Positions 45,114 to 53,276 are shown, counted from the first letter of the stretch. The stretch: 64,000 nucleotides of DNA from a bacterium (GCA_021810505.1 JAJZIR010000007.1:59880-123879), one strand, 5' to 3'. Numbers and translations: made by a program. Notes: generated from the sequence alone by a model not told the origin.

Positions 45114-46528
45114 CGGTCCTGGGCGGCGGCCTGGCCGGCCTGGCCAGCGCAGTCCTAGCGGCCAGCCGGGGAGAGCAGGTCGTCCTCTACGAAGCCGATC
45201 GGCTGGGCGGCAAGAGCGCCCGGCCGGAGCTCCAGGGGAACCAGATCGACCTGGGCCCCTCGCTCTTCGCATTCCCGGCGGTGTGGCAGCAGCTGGCTGA
45301 GCGGCTGCAGCGCAGGGGTACCCAGGTCTCCAGCCCGGACTTCCTCCCGTTGGGCAGCCTAGGCCTGCACCTCTGGAGGGGAGAGCGCATTTGGCTGCCG
45401 GTCCAGCCAGGGCAGCGCTACTTCGCGGACTGGCAGCGCTACGCGGCAGCGACCTCGGCTCTGGGGGAGCCGCTCGAAACCCTGTTGGTCACCCCGCCGG
45501 GTCCCGACCGCCGCTTCCTGCAGGCCAGCCTGGCGCTCGGCCTGGGCCTGCGAGCACTGCGCCCAGCCGGCTTCCTGGGCCGCTTGGACCTGCCGACCGC
45601 GCTGGAGGTGGCGATCGGGATCCACGGCTTCAATGCCGGCGTCGGCCCGGAACAGGGCAGCGCCTTGCACGCCGCCCTGCCCGGAGCCATGCTGGCGCCC
45701 GGCCGCCTGGCTGTCCCTCAGGGCGGCGTCTACGCCCTGGTGGAGAGCCTGCGCAGCGCGGCCAGCCGACTGGGCGTCACGGTGCTAGAGGGGAGCCCGG
45801 TACGCGCCGTCGACCTGCACCGCCGGCGCCTGGAAGTGCGCGGGGGCAGCGATCCTTTCGACCTGCTGATCGCGGCGATCGATACCGACCGCTGGCGCCA
45901 GCTGGTGGGCAGCCCGCTGAGGCGGGAAGCTCTGAGCTGCTCGGGGGTCAGCTTGCACGGCCTGACCCCCGCTCTGGACCTGCCCCATCAGACCGTCCTG
46001 ATCCCGGACTCGCCCCAGCGCGCGGGCCGCGATCTCCTGGCGGGCCGCGAACCCCACCAGACCTTGGTCGTCATCCAGTACTGGCCGCCCGGCAGCCCCG
46101 CCCATCCCCACAACAGCTCGGGCGTGCTCTCGGTCCTGCTCACCGCTCCCCCCAACGGGAGGCACTACCGGGGAGAAGAGCCCTGGCTGCGCCGCCAGCT
46201 GGCCTGGGCTGAGCTGGAAACCGGCTGGCCGCTGCGCTCCTGGCTCGACCTGGGCGTCCTGCTCTCGCCGGGCTCGCTGGCGAGAGCAGGGGCTCCGGGC
46301 GGCGCGATCTACGGCCGGAGCTATCCGCCCTGGCGCTCCGGCCCTCTGCACCCGGAGCCCTGGCGCTGGCCTGGAGCGCCCGGAGTGGTGCGGGTCGGCA
46401 GCGGCCTGCATCCAGGCGGCGGGGTGCCGGCGGTCCTGGGCGGAGCGCTCATGCTCGACCAGCGCCTGCAGAAGTGGTCGCCCCGGAAGCGCCCGGGCAG
46501 GTCCAGCCCGCTCGAGGCGCCGCCATAG
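45110..46528 (+). CDS. CrtI-like FAD-dependent carotenoid desaturase/oxidoreductase
   Basis: 472 aa from GTG 45110 (overlaps the UbiA stop by 4 bp; the frame is open upstream but covers UbiA). Dinucleotide fold TVLGGGLAGLASAVLAASRG then VLYEADRLGGKSA at the N-terminus. The C-terminal VVRVGSGLHPGGGVPAVLGGA is the FAD-binding end of phytoene desaturase relatives. Closest role: desaturation or isomerisation of a carotenoid, CrtI/CrtD type. Codons 207-258 are one arm of a 154-bp inverted repeat. Confidence 0.83.
   Translation: MTVLGGGLAGLASAVLAASRGEQVVLYEADRLGGKSARPELQGNQIDLGPSLFAFPAVWQQLAERLQRRGTQVSSPDFLPLGSLGLHLWRGERIWLPVQPGQRYFADWQRYAAATSALGEPLETLLVTPPGPDRRFLQASLALGLGLRALRPAGFLGRLDLPTALEVAIGIHGFNAGVGPEQGSALHAALPGAMLAPGRLAVPQGGVYALVESLRSAASRLGVTVLEGSPVRAVDLHRRRLEVRGGSDPFDLLIAAIDTDRWRQLVGSPLRREALSCSGVSLHGLTPALDLPHQTVLIPDSPQRAGRDLLAGREPHQTLVVIQYWPPGSPAHPHNSSGVLSVLLTAPPNGRHYRGEEPWLRRQLAWAELETGWPLRSWLDLGVLLSPGSLARAGAPGGAIYGRSYPPWRSGPLHPEPWRWPGAPGVVRVGSGLHPGGGVPAVLGGALMLDQRLQKWSPRKRPGRSSPLEAPP
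45730..45883 (+). repeat. 154-bp inverted repeat, arm inside the CrtI-like gene
   Basis: Matches 46568-46721 in reverse orientation at 153 of 154 positions (difference at 45742/46709). The arm ends at a codon boundary after codon 258 of the CrtI-like gene. Confidence 0.95.
46258..46290. repeat. 12-bp inverted repeat, 9-nt loop, inside the CrtI-like gene
   Basis: CCTGCTCTCGCC (46258-46269) and GGCGAGAGCAGG (46279-46290). Confidence 0.85.
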
Positions 46529-46798
46529 CCAGCACACCGGTCGGTGGTGCTCGGGTCCCGGTCTACCATCGATCGCCGCGATCAGCAGGTCGAAAGGATC
46601 GCTGCCCCCGCGCACTTCCAGGCGCCGGCGGTGCAGGTCGACGGCGCGTACCGGGCTCCCCTCTAGCACCGTGACGCCCAGTCGGCTGGCCGCGCTGCGC
46701 AGGCTCTCTACCAGGGCGTAGGCAAAGAAAGCGGACCGGAGCGGCAGGATCCCCGGTGCGCTTTCTAGCGACAAACCCGTCCCAGATTTTGTTTTCTG
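46529..46798. other. intergenic region with second repeat arm
   Basis: Between the CrtI-like stop and tRNA-Arg. Most of it (46568-46721) is the inverted copy of part of the CrtI-like gene. A minus-strand frame runs through it but has no protein-like sequence beyond the copied segment. Nothing else is seen. Confidence 0.6.
46568..46721 (-). repeat. 154-bp inverted repeat, downstream arm
   Basis: Inverted copy of 45730-45883, 684 bp away and 39 bp past the CrtI-like stop codon. On the minus strand it encodes the same peptide (YALVESLRSAASRLG...) without a start or the rest of the protein, so it is a gene fragment. Confidence 0.95.
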
Positions 46799-46875
<77 letters not shown>

Positions 46876-46886
46876 ATGGACCAACT

Positions 46887-46976
46887 TGGCGGAGAGGGAG
46901 AGATTCGAACTCTCGGTACCTTTTACAGTACGCAGTCTTAGCAGGACTGTGGTTTAAGCCACTCACCCACCTCTCC
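46887..46976 (-). tRNA. tRNA-Ser (anticodon GCT)
   Basis: Minus strand. Acceptor GGAGAGG/CCTCTCC, anticodon stem CAGTC/GACTG with loop CTGCTAA (anticodon GCT), long variable arm, discriminator G, encoded CCA. Confidence 0.97.
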
Positions 46977-46993
46977 AGCTCTGGCGTCGTTTT

Positions 46994-47081
46994 TGGCGGA
47001 GGGTGAGGGATTCGAACCCCCGGTAGGTCACCCCACTGCAGTTTTCAAGACTGCTGCCTTCAACCGCTCGGCCAACCCTCC
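46994..47081 (-). tRNA. tRNA-Ser (anticodon TGA)
   Basis: Minus strand. Acceptor GGAGGGT/ACCCTCC, anticodon stem GCAGT/ACTGC with loop CTTGAAA (anticodon TGA), long variable arm, encoded CCA. First gene of the Ser-Ser-Arg transcript. Confidence 0.97.
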
Positions 47082-47132
47082 TGAGGCTCCGGTCGGATGC
47101 CACGAGGCCGGGCCGGTCCTCGACGCCAGGCG

Positions 47133-47162
47133 AGTATAGGGTGCTGGCCGGGAACTTGTCAA
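47133..47162 (-). promoter_or_regulatory. promoter of the tRNA-Ser/Ser/Arg operon
   Basis: Consensus -35 TTGACA (47162-47157), 18-bp spacer, -10 TATACT (47138-47133) on the minus strand. Leader of about 45 nt before tRNA-Ser(TGA). Confidence 0.85.
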
Positions 47163-47186
47163 CGCGTGGGGTCAGCCCGGCGCACC

Positions 47187-48338
47187 TCAGGCACCCCCCA
47201 GAACCTCGAACTCCTGAAAGGCGAAACGGTCCGTCATCCCGGCCACGTAATCGCACAGCGCCCGCGCGAGGCCCACGGCACCGAAGCGCTGCTGCACGCT
47301 CTTAGGCAGCATGACCGGGCGCTGCGCGTAGGCGACGAAGATCGCCCGCAGCACCTGCTCGGCGCGGTAGACCTGTTTGAGCACCCTGGGGTGCCGGTAG
47401 AGGTGCTCGCCCAGGAAGCCGCGCAGCTGCTCCAGCTCCGCCGAGGTCTCGCTCCGGTGGCCCACGAGGGGAACCTGGCAGGCTCTGACCTGCTCCAGGC
47501 TGGTGATGGCCCCACGGCGCAGGCGCTGTTCGGTCTCGGCCAGCAGGTCTTCGATCAGATAGCCCAACAACCTGCTGCTGCGCACTTTGCGGGCGGCCGG
47601 ATGCTCGCTCCAGGCCGCCTCGGGCAGGTCGACGCTGCGCCATAGGCGGAGCTCCGCCACCTCCAGATCCCGGATCAGACCGCTGCGCAGGCCGTCGTCG
47701 AGGTCGTGGACCACGTAAGCTGTCTCGTCGGCGACGTTGGCGACCTGGGCCTCCAAGCTGGGGCGCCATTCGGGGCGGAAGCGGTCAGCCAAGGAGGCGG
47801 CGCCCTCCGCTCTGGTGGCTTCGTGCTTGGCGATGCCCTCCAAGGTCTCGAAGCAGAGGTTGAGGCCGGAGTACTCCAGCGCGTGCTGCTCCAGCTCGGT
47901 GACCACCCGAAGAGCCTGCCGGTTGTGCTCGAAGCCGTCTTCCCCGGCCTCCCGCATCAGCTGGTCCAGCGTCGCCTCGCCGCCGTGGCCAAAGGGGGGA
48001 TGGCCCAGGTCATGTGCCAGCGCCAGCGTCTCGGTCAGCGTCTCGTGCAGGCCCAGGGCGACCGCCAAGGAGCGGGCCACCTGGGCCACCTCCAGGGTAT
48101 GGGTCAACCGGGTGCGGTAGTGATCCCCTTCGCCGTTGACGAAGACCTGGGTCTTGTATTCCAACCTGCGAAAAGCGCTGCTATGGATGACCCGGTCGCG
48201 GTCTCTCTGAAAAGCAGTCCGGTGGGAACCCAACTCGACCTCGGGATGGGTCCGGCCCAAGCTACCCTCTGACCTGGTCGCGTAGCCCGCCAGCCAAACC
48301 TTCTCCCGAGCGCTGAGCGCTTCCTGGTCGTAGAGCAT
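47187..48338 (-). CDS. dgt: deoxyguanosinetriphosphate triphosphohydrolase-like protein
   Basis: 383 aa. HD-domain triphosphohydrolase: RDRVIHSSAFRRLEYKTQVF, THTLEVAQVARSLA (first HD His), AHDLGHPPFGHGGE (second His-Asp) and the VANVADETAYVVHDLDDGL region. Converts dNTPs to nucleosides and triphosphate and can limit dNTP pools. ATG 48338 is chosen by fit to Thermus dNTPases (GTG 48359 is possible, with GGAGG between). Confidence 0.92.
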   Translation of the reverse strand: MLYDQEALSAREKVWLAGYATRSEGSLGRTHPEVELGSHRTAFQRDRDRVIHSSAFRRLEYKTQVFVNGEGDHYRTRLTHTLEVAQVARSLAVALGLHETLTETLALAHDLGHPPFGHGGEATLDQLMREAGEDGFEHNRQALRVVTELEQHALEYSGLNLCFETLEGIAKHEATRAEGAASLADRFRPEWRPSLEAQVANVADETAYVVHDLDDGLRSGLIRDLEVAELRLWRSVDLPEAAWSEHPAARKVRSSRLLGYLIEDLLAETEQRLRRGAITSLEQVRACQVPLVGHRSETSAELEQLRGFLGEHLYRHPRVLKQVYRAEQVLRAIFVAYAQRPVMLPKSVQQRFGAVGLARALCDYVAGMTDRFAFQEFEVLGGA

Positions 48339-48472
48339 CGCTCGGCGCCTCACCTCCACCCGCGAACAGCTTGCACTTCATCTGCCCGGGCTGCACACTG
48401 GTAGGGAAGGAACCCTGGTCCAGTTCCCCGGCAGCCCGTCTGCCCCTGACCACCTACCTGTGGAGGATACCC

Positions 48473-48859
48473 ATGGCCGACCACGATTTGGTGCAACACC
48501 TGCGGCACGCTCCTCAACCCAGCTTAGCCGAAGTCCTGGCCGAAGCGGCCGGGCTCCCCGACGCCGGCCGAGTCCTGGATCTGGGCTGGATCCAGCTGGT
48601 CCTCAGGATCTGGGAGTACAAAAATCCTTTCGAGTTCCTCTGCCTGCATCCGGCCAGGCTCCTGGGCGAACCAGCGCCCTTTCCCCACCAGCTGATCGCG
48701 GCCAGGGACCTCATCGGCCACCTGCACGAGCGCATTTTCCTGCAGGAGGTCACCCTACCCAGCTCGGAGCAGTCGGCAGATCGCCAGTTCCTGGTGGGGG
48801 AGTGCCAGGTCTGCCAGACGGTTTACTGGTCGCCCTCCCCGCTGCGCGCCGCGCTGTGA
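48473..48859 (+). CDS. hypothetical protein with CxxC motif
   Basis: 128 aa, ATG 48473 with GGAGG 7 nt before (the frame is open upstream, but that part overlaps the dgt leader). Not recognised. Soluble, mixed alpha/beta; segments ILRIWEYKNPFEFLCLHPARLL and HLHERIFLQEV look conserved in style; the C-terminus has GECQVCQTVYW, a single Cys-x2-Cys that could join a metal site in a dimer. Converges with meaB, overlapping its end by 37 bp. Confidence 0.6.
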   Translation: MADHDLVQHLRHAPQPSLAEVLAEAAGLPDAGRVLDLGWIQLVLRIWEYKNPFEFLCLHPARLLGEPAPFPHQLIAARDLIGHLHERIFLQEVTLPSSEQSADRQFLVGECQVCQTVYWSPSPLRAAL

Positions 48860-49800
48860 GCTGAGGTAAGCCGGGCCTGCAGGCGGCGGGCCAGCTGCAG
48901 GGAATCGGACTGGCCCAGCCTGACCTGCTCCAGCTCTTGGACGCCTAAGCCGGAAATTTCTGCATTCCACCACTCCCGCCCCCACTGGGCTACCTCCAAT
49001 CGAGCGCGCTCTAGGGCGCGCTTTTCGGCTTGCTGCGGCTGCCAAGCGCTCTCCACCGCGGCGAACAGCTCGCCGACCCCCTGGTTGCTCGCGGCGATGA
49101 GGGAGTAAACCTGAACGGCCGGCCGGCCCTCGCTGAGGAAGCGCAGATCCCTGGCCAGCTGACCCGCCCCCGGCAAGTCGGCTTTGTTGATCGCCACCAG
49201 GTCGGCGATTTCGAGGACCCCAGACTTGACCACCTGCACGCCGTCGCCCTGGTTGGGGTTGAGGACCAAAACCACCAGGTCGCCGACCTGGGCGACATCC
49301 ACCTCGCTCTGGCCTACCCCCACCGTCTCGATCAGGATCCAGTCGAAGCCGAAGCACTCCAGCAGCGCGGCGATCTGCGGTGTTCTCGGGGACAGACCAC
49401 CCAGCAAGCCCCGCGAGGACAGCGAGCGGATGTAGACCCCTTGGTCCTGGAAGTGAGCGCCCATGCGGATTCGGTCCCCCAGCACCGCACCTCCCCCGAA
49501 GGGGCTGCTGGGGTCGACGCAGAGAACTGCGGCGCGCTCGCCCCTGGCCCGGATCAGCTGGATCAGCGCAGAGATCAAGGTGCTCTTGCCGCTGCCTGGG
49601 CTACCGGTGATGCCCAGGATCCTCGGCCGAGGGCGCGCCGCAGCTGCTCGCCTGGCCGCCTGCAGGATCGCCGAGGCGTCGGGGGCGCCAGACTCGATGC
49701 GGGTCAGCAGCTTGGCCAGGGCCAGCTGGTCCCCAGCCGCGTAAGCTTCCAGCAGCGCTGCGCTGCGCGGACTCAAGCCGTACACACCGCTCCCCAGCAC
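48823..49800 (-). CDS. meaB: MeaB/ArgK-family GTPase (B12 enzyme chaperone)
   Basis: 325 aa. Walker A GITGSPGSGKSTL (residues about 63-75), CVDPSSPFGGGAVLGDRIRM, ETVGVGQSEVDVAQVGD (switch region) and NKADLPG. MeaB protects and loads adenosylcobalamin into methylmalonyl-CoA mutase or related mutases; no mutase gene is in the window. It fits a cell that also uses adenosylcobalamin in LitR. Start GTG 49800, or GTG 49785 with GGGGAG before it. Confidence 0.9.
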   Translation of the reverse strand: MLGSGVYGLSPRSAALLEAYAAGDQLALAKLLTRIESGAPDASAILQAARRAAAARPRPRILGITGSPGSGKSTLISALIQLIRARGERAAVLCVDPSSPFGGGAVLGDRIRMGAHFQDQGVYIRSLSSRGLLGGLSPRTPQIAALLECFGFDWILIETVGVGQSEVDVAQVGDLVVLVLNPNQGDGVQVVKSGVLEIADLVAINKADLPGAGQLARDLRFLSEGRPAVQVYSLIAASNQGVGELFAAVESAWQPQQAEKRALERARLEVAQWGREWWNAEISGLGVQELEQVRLGQSDSLQLARRLQARLTSAHSAARSGEGDQ

Positions 49801-49825
49801 TGCGACCCAGACATCCGGGCCGCTC

Positions 49826-50212
49826 TCAAGGGCCGACCATCGTCACTGCCGCCGCCCTGCCCAGCCACACGGCCAGGTAGCCCAACAGCAGGTTACCCAG
49901 GATATAGAGCGCCGCCCTGCTCCACTCGCCGCTGCCCAGCAGCGCGCTGCTGTCCAGCTCGAAGGTCGAAAAAGTCGTGAAGGCCCCCACGAAACCGATC
50001 CCCAGGCTGATCCGGAGCGCCGGCGAGATGAGCCCGCGCAGGCCGATCTGGGTCAGGAAGGAGAGCAGGAAGGAGCCGGCTACGTTGATCACCAAGGTCC
50101 CCAAGGGGAAGCCAGCTAGGCTGCCGACCAAACCGGACTGAATCCAAGAGCTGAGCAGATACCGGCTCAGGGCGCCCAGAGCGCCCGCTACCATCACGCC
50201 AATCCAGATCAT
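49826..50212 (-). CDS. crcB: fluoride channel FluC (CrcB)
   Basis: 128 aa, four membrane helices. Signatures GTLVINVAGSFLLSFL (the conserved Asn) and GFVGAFTTFSTFELDS (the Phe/Thr fluoride path). Dual-topology dimers lower cytosolic fluoride. No fluoride riboswitch is seen upstream; instead a 28-bp palindrome separates it from the phosphatase gene. Confidence 0.94.
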   Translation of the reverse strand: MIWIGVMVAGALGALSRYLLSSWIQSGLVGSLAGFPLGTLVINVAGSFLLSFLTQIGLRGLISPALRISLGIGFVGAFTTFSTFELDSSALLGSGEWSRAALYILGNLLLGYLAVWLGRAAAVTMVGP

Positions 50213-50236
50213 GCTGTCACCTACCCCCCGCGCCCA

Positions 50237-50264
50237 GGCTGTCCGGGCGGCCGCCCGGACAGCC
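50237..50264. repeat. perfect 28-bp palindrome between phosphatase gene and fluC
   Basis: Two 14-bp arms, no loop (GGCTGTCCGGGCGG and complement). It starts 2 bp after the phosphatase stop codon on the minus strand; no T-run follows, so a terminator role is possible but atypical. Confidence 0.9.
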
Positions 50265-50266
50265 TA

Positions 50267-50974
50267 CTACCCTAGCCCGGCGGGGCTCTCCGAGCCAGCC
50301 GGATACGGGGGAGCCCAGGTATCCAGCTCCAGGTGGGCGGTGTCGTTGAAAGAGACTAGGCGGTGCCCCGCCGGGCTCAGGATCAGCCGAGTGATCGAGG
50401 TGTTGTCGACCTGCAACCGCAGCGTGGACGCCTGAGCTGGACCTAGCGCTAGGACCGTGAGCGCCCGGACCACCCCGCCGTGGGTGAAGGCCAGGACCCG
50501 CTGGCCCGGGTGGCGGGCGGTGAGATCGGCGGCCAGCTGCGCGCAGCGGGCGAACAGTTCGGCCATGCTCTCGCCGCCCGGGCGGTGAGTATTCCAGGGA
50601 TCGGCGCGCAGGGCGGTCAGGTACTCCGGGTGATCCCGCTCGATCTCGGTGAGGCTGAGGCCACCCAGGCGACCCACGTCGATCTCGCGCAGGCGCCGGT
50701 CGGCCGTGATTTCCAGCGCCGGGTCCAGTTGGCAGAGCCGCTCGGCGGTCTGCAGGCAGCGGGCCAGATCGCTGGAGTAGGCGGCAGCGAAGGAAAATCT
50801 GATCAGGCGCTGCGCCAGGCGGTCGGCTTGCCAGGCCCCCTTGGGGCTGAGCGGGACATCGATCTGCCCCTGGAAGCGGCCGCTGGAGTTCCAGGTGGTT
50901 TCGCCGTGGCGGACTACCCAGAGCTCCACCCCAGCCCGCTCGGCTTCCAAGGACTCCGGTGGGCGCGGCGTCAT
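50267..50974 (-). CDS. histidine phosphatase family protein (phosphoglycerate mutase-like)
   Basis: 235 aa. Phosphoacceptor motif VVRHGETTWN at residues about 19-28, RFQGQIDVPLSPKG, second Arg in SSDLARCLQTAE, and the FTHGGVVRAL catalytic histidine. Could be a GpmB-type phosphatase or the CobC phosphatase of B12 synthesis; the sequence does not decide. ATG overlaps the purM stop by 4 bp. Confidence 0.9.
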   Translation of the reverse strand: MTPRPPESLEAERAGVELWVVRHGETTWNSSGRFQGQIDVPLSPKGAWQADRLAQRLIRFSFAAAYSSDLARCLQTAERLCQLDPALEITADRRLREIDVGRLGGLSLTEIERDHPEYLTALRADPWNTHRPGGESMAELFARCAQLAADLTARHPGQRVLAFTHGGVVRALTVLALGPAQASTLRLQVDNTSITRLILSPAGHRLVSFNDTAHLELDTWAPPYPAGSESPAGLG

Positions 50975-51999
50975 CGCAGCCGAACCCCCTGCCCTAGGCG
51001 CAGCTCACCGCAGACCCAGGCGGTCTCGCCGCAGCTAGCTAGGACATCCAGGGCGGCAGCGGCCTGGGCAGCCGGAAGGGCGATGAGGTAACCGATCCCC
51101 ATGTTGAGCACCCGGAAAGCCTCCTCTAGCTGCAGCTGCCCCGCTTCGAGCAGCCACTGGAACAGCGCTGGGGGGGTCCAGCTGTTCAGGGCGATCTCGG
51201 CGCCTATGCCTGGCGGGAGGACCCTGGGCAGATTGTCGATCAGACCGCCTCCGGTGATGTGCGCCATCCCGCGCAGGTCCAGGCCAGCCTCCATCAAGGC
51301 GCGCACCGACCCCAGGTAGCAGCGGTGCGCTGCCAGCAGCGCGCCAAAGAGGTTTTGCCCTCCCAAGCGTGCCTGGGAGGCGTTCCAATCTTCTCCGGCG
51401 AAAACCCGCCGGGCTAGGCTGTAGCCGTTGGTGTGTAGCCCGTCGCTGGCCAAGGCGATCAGGAGATCGCCGCTCTCCAAGCGGCGGCCGTCGACGATGC
51501 GGTCTTCTTCCACAGCGCCGACCAGGGTGGCGACCAGGTCGATCTCGCCGGCCTGGTACACCCCGGGCAGCTCAGCAGTCTCACCGCCCAGCAGCGCCAC
51601 GCCGAGCTCCCGGCAGGCATCGGCCACTCCCTCCACCAGCGCAGCCACCCGGGCCGGCACCAGCTCGGCCATGGCCAGGTAATCCAAGCAGAACAGCGGG
51701 CTGGCTCCTTGCACCAATAGGTCGTTGACGCCGTGGTGGACGATGTCCCTACCCAGGCTCTGCAGCCTTCCCGCCCGTACCGCCACCACGGTCTTGGTAC
51801 CGACACCGTCGGTGGTGGCCACCAGCACCGGCCTGCGCATCGCCCGGAGCTGGTCGGCTCTGAATAGGCCGCCGAAGCTGCCGATACCGGCCAGCACAGA
51901 GGCGGTGTAGGTCGAGCGCACCCGATCACGGATCAGCTCCAGAGCGGCCTCGCTGGCCGCCAGATCCACGCCAGCCTGTCGGTACGCCTCTCCGCCCAT
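50971..51999 (-). CDS. purM: phosphoribosylformylglycinamidine cyclo-ligase
   Basis: 342 aa, ATG 51999 placed 7 nt after a TAGACT box (the open frame continues upstream). PurM marks: YRQAGVDLAASEAALELI, TTDGVGTKT, VNDLLVQGASPLFCLDY, LLGGETAELPGVY and ALASDGLHTNGYSLAR. Makes AIR from FGAM in purine synthesis. Heads purM-phosphatase-fluC-meaB. Confidence 0.95.
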   Translation of the reverse strand: MGGEAYRQAGVDLAASEAALELIRDRVRSTYTASVLAGIGSFGGLFRADQLRAMRRPVLVATTDGVGTKTVVAVRAGRLQSLGRDIVHHGVNDLLVQGASPLFCLDYLAMAELVPARVAALVEGVADACRELGVALLGGETAELPGVYQAGEIDLVATLVGAVEEDRIVDGRRLESGDLLIALASDGLHTNGYSLARRVFAGEDWNASQARLGGQNLFGALLAAHRCYLGSVRALMEAGLDLRGMAHITGGGLIDNLPRVLPPGIGAEIALNSWTPPALFQWLLEAGQLQLEEAFRVLNMGIGYLIALPAAQAAAALDVLASCGETAWVCGELRLGQGVRLR

Positions 52000-52006
52000 G
52001 CTTCCG

Positions 52007-52012
52007 AGTCTA
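52007..52012 (-). promoter_or_regulatory. leaderless -10 box of purM
   Basis: Extended TGG then TAGACT on the minus strand, 7 nt before ATG 51999. Confidence 0.55.
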
Positions 52013-52251
52013 CCAGGCTGGCCCGCTGGCCTCGGGCCGGGCGCAACCTCGCGCCAGGATTCCGAGGTCACCGCTGGCAACCACCTGCTGGCTATCGCGG
52101 CGCAGCCGGGTATGCCGCCAAGCAATCTCGCTGGGGCGAAATCGCCACCCGCTTCCCGGTTCGGACGCTGCCTCCAGGGCAGCGCAGGTTGCGGCGCTGC
52201 GCGCGCTGGCATCACGGATGCACCACCCCACCTGCGCCCAGGACGGCGCAG
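52013..52251. other. intergenic region between divergent purM and polyprenyl synthase
   Basis: About 240 bp. Frames are open on both strands but show no recognisable protein. Apart from the purM promoter at one end and the palindrome before the synthase at the other, nothing is seen. Confidence 0.4.
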
Positions 52252-52277
52252 GGCCAGCCCCCCGCGGGGGGCTGGCC
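52252..52277. promoter_or_regulatory. perfect 26-bp palindrome in the polyprenyl synthase promoter
   Basis: Two 13-bp arms (GGCCAGCCCCCCG and complement), ending 3 bp before the -10 box and covering the -35 position. A dimeric repressor site is a reasonable reading. Confidence 0.75.
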
Positions 52278-52280
52278 GGC

Positions 52281-52286
52281 TAGACT
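52281..52286 (+). promoter_or_regulatory. leaderless -10 box of the polyprenyl synthase gene
   Basis: TAGACT 6 nt before ATG 52293. Confidence 0.55.
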
Positions 52287-52292
52287 GGAGCG

Positions 52293-53261
52293 ATGCAGCC
52301 CTTCTGGCCTTATATCGACGCCCTGCTGCCCAAAGGCAGCCCCGTCCCAGGGATCGACCTGCTCTGCCAGATGATGCGCGACTACCCGGCGCGGGGTGGC
52401 AAGGGGCTGCGCGGCCAGCTGCTCCTGGAGTGCGCGGCCGCCTTCGGGGTCGGGAAGGAGCGGGCGCTGCCCCTGGCCGCGGCCCTGGAATTATTCCAGA
52501 GCTGGGTCCTCATCCACGACGACATCGAGGACGCTTCTGAGGAGCGCCGAGGCGGACCGGCCCTCCACCGCTTGCACGGGATCCCGCTAGCCATCAACGC
52601 TGGGGACGCCCTGCACGCCTACATGTGGCAGGCGGTGCTGTCCAGCGCAGTGCCAGGAGCGGCCGAGGAGTTCCTCGCGACCGTCCAGCGCACGGCAGAG
52701 GGCCAGCACATCGAGCTGCTCTGGATCAGGTCCGGGACCTGGTCGGTCAGTTCGGCCGACTATCTGCAGATGGTACAGCTCAAGACCGCCCACTACACCG
52801 TGGTGGCGCCGTTGCGCTTGGGCATGCTGGCCGCCGGCGTCCAACCCGACGCCCGGTTGCTCCCGGCAGGCCTGGCCCTAGGGGCGGCCTTCCAGATCTG
52901 CGACGACGCCCTAAATCTGACCGGCGGCCCGACTTACGGCAAGGAGCGGGCGGGCGACCTGCTGGAAGGCAAGCGCACCTTGATCCTGCTAGACTGGCTG
53001 GCCAGCGCCGGAGAGGCCGACCGGCAACGAGCTCTGGACTGGCTGGGGCGGCCCAGGGCCGAGAAAGACCAGGCAGGGCTAGCCTGGTTGGAAGGGCAGC
53101 TCAGGGGGAGCGGCGCGGTGGAGCGGGCCATGGAAGTCGCCGCGACCGAGGCCCGCAGGGGCCTCGGGATCCTCGCCGAGGTGTGGAAAGCCGCCCCCCA
53201 CCCCGAGCGAACCCTGGCGCTGCAGGAAACGCTGGCCGGCCTGGCCGACCGGACCCACTGA
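52293..53261 (+). CDS. polyprenyl diphosphate synthase (GGPP/FPP synthase family)
   Basis: 322 aa all-helical trans-prenyltransferase. First Asp-rich motif in LIHDDIEDASEERRG (residues 75-78 DDIE), second in FQICDDALNLTG (the last Asp of the usual DDxxD is replaced by Asn), GGKGLRG near 31-37 for diphosphate binding. Short chains (C15-C20) are likely, but length cannot be read with certainty. Could feed the UbiA/CrtI carotenoid genes 7 kb away, or membrane lipids and quinones. Confidence 0.9.
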   Translation: MQPFWPYIDALLPKGSPVPGIDLLCQMMRDYPARGGKGLRGQLLLECAAAFGVGKERALPLAAALELFQSWVLIHDDIEDASEERRGGPALHRLHGIPLAINAGDALHAYMWQAVLSSAVPGAAEEFLATVQRTAEGQHIELLWIRSGTWSVSSADYLQMVQLKTAHYTVVAPLRLGMLAAGVQPDARLLPAGLALGAAFQICDDALNLTGGPTYGKERAGDLLEGKRTLILLDWLASAGEADRQRALDWLGRPRAEKDQAGLAWLEGQLRGSGAVERAMEVAATEARRGLGILAEVWKAAPHPERTLALQETLAGLADRTH

Positions 53262-53276
53262 AGGGGCGCTCTGCGC

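Noticed and set aside
45785..46774. 329-aa open frame on the minus strand over the CrtI-like gene
   Set aside because: Its first part only repeats the peptide of the inverted duplicate arm, and the rest is antisense of the CrtI-like gene with shadow-frame composition.
50213..50266. Fluoride riboswitch before fluC
   Set aside because: No match to the fluoride riboswitch pseudoknot; the region is filled by a simple palindrome.
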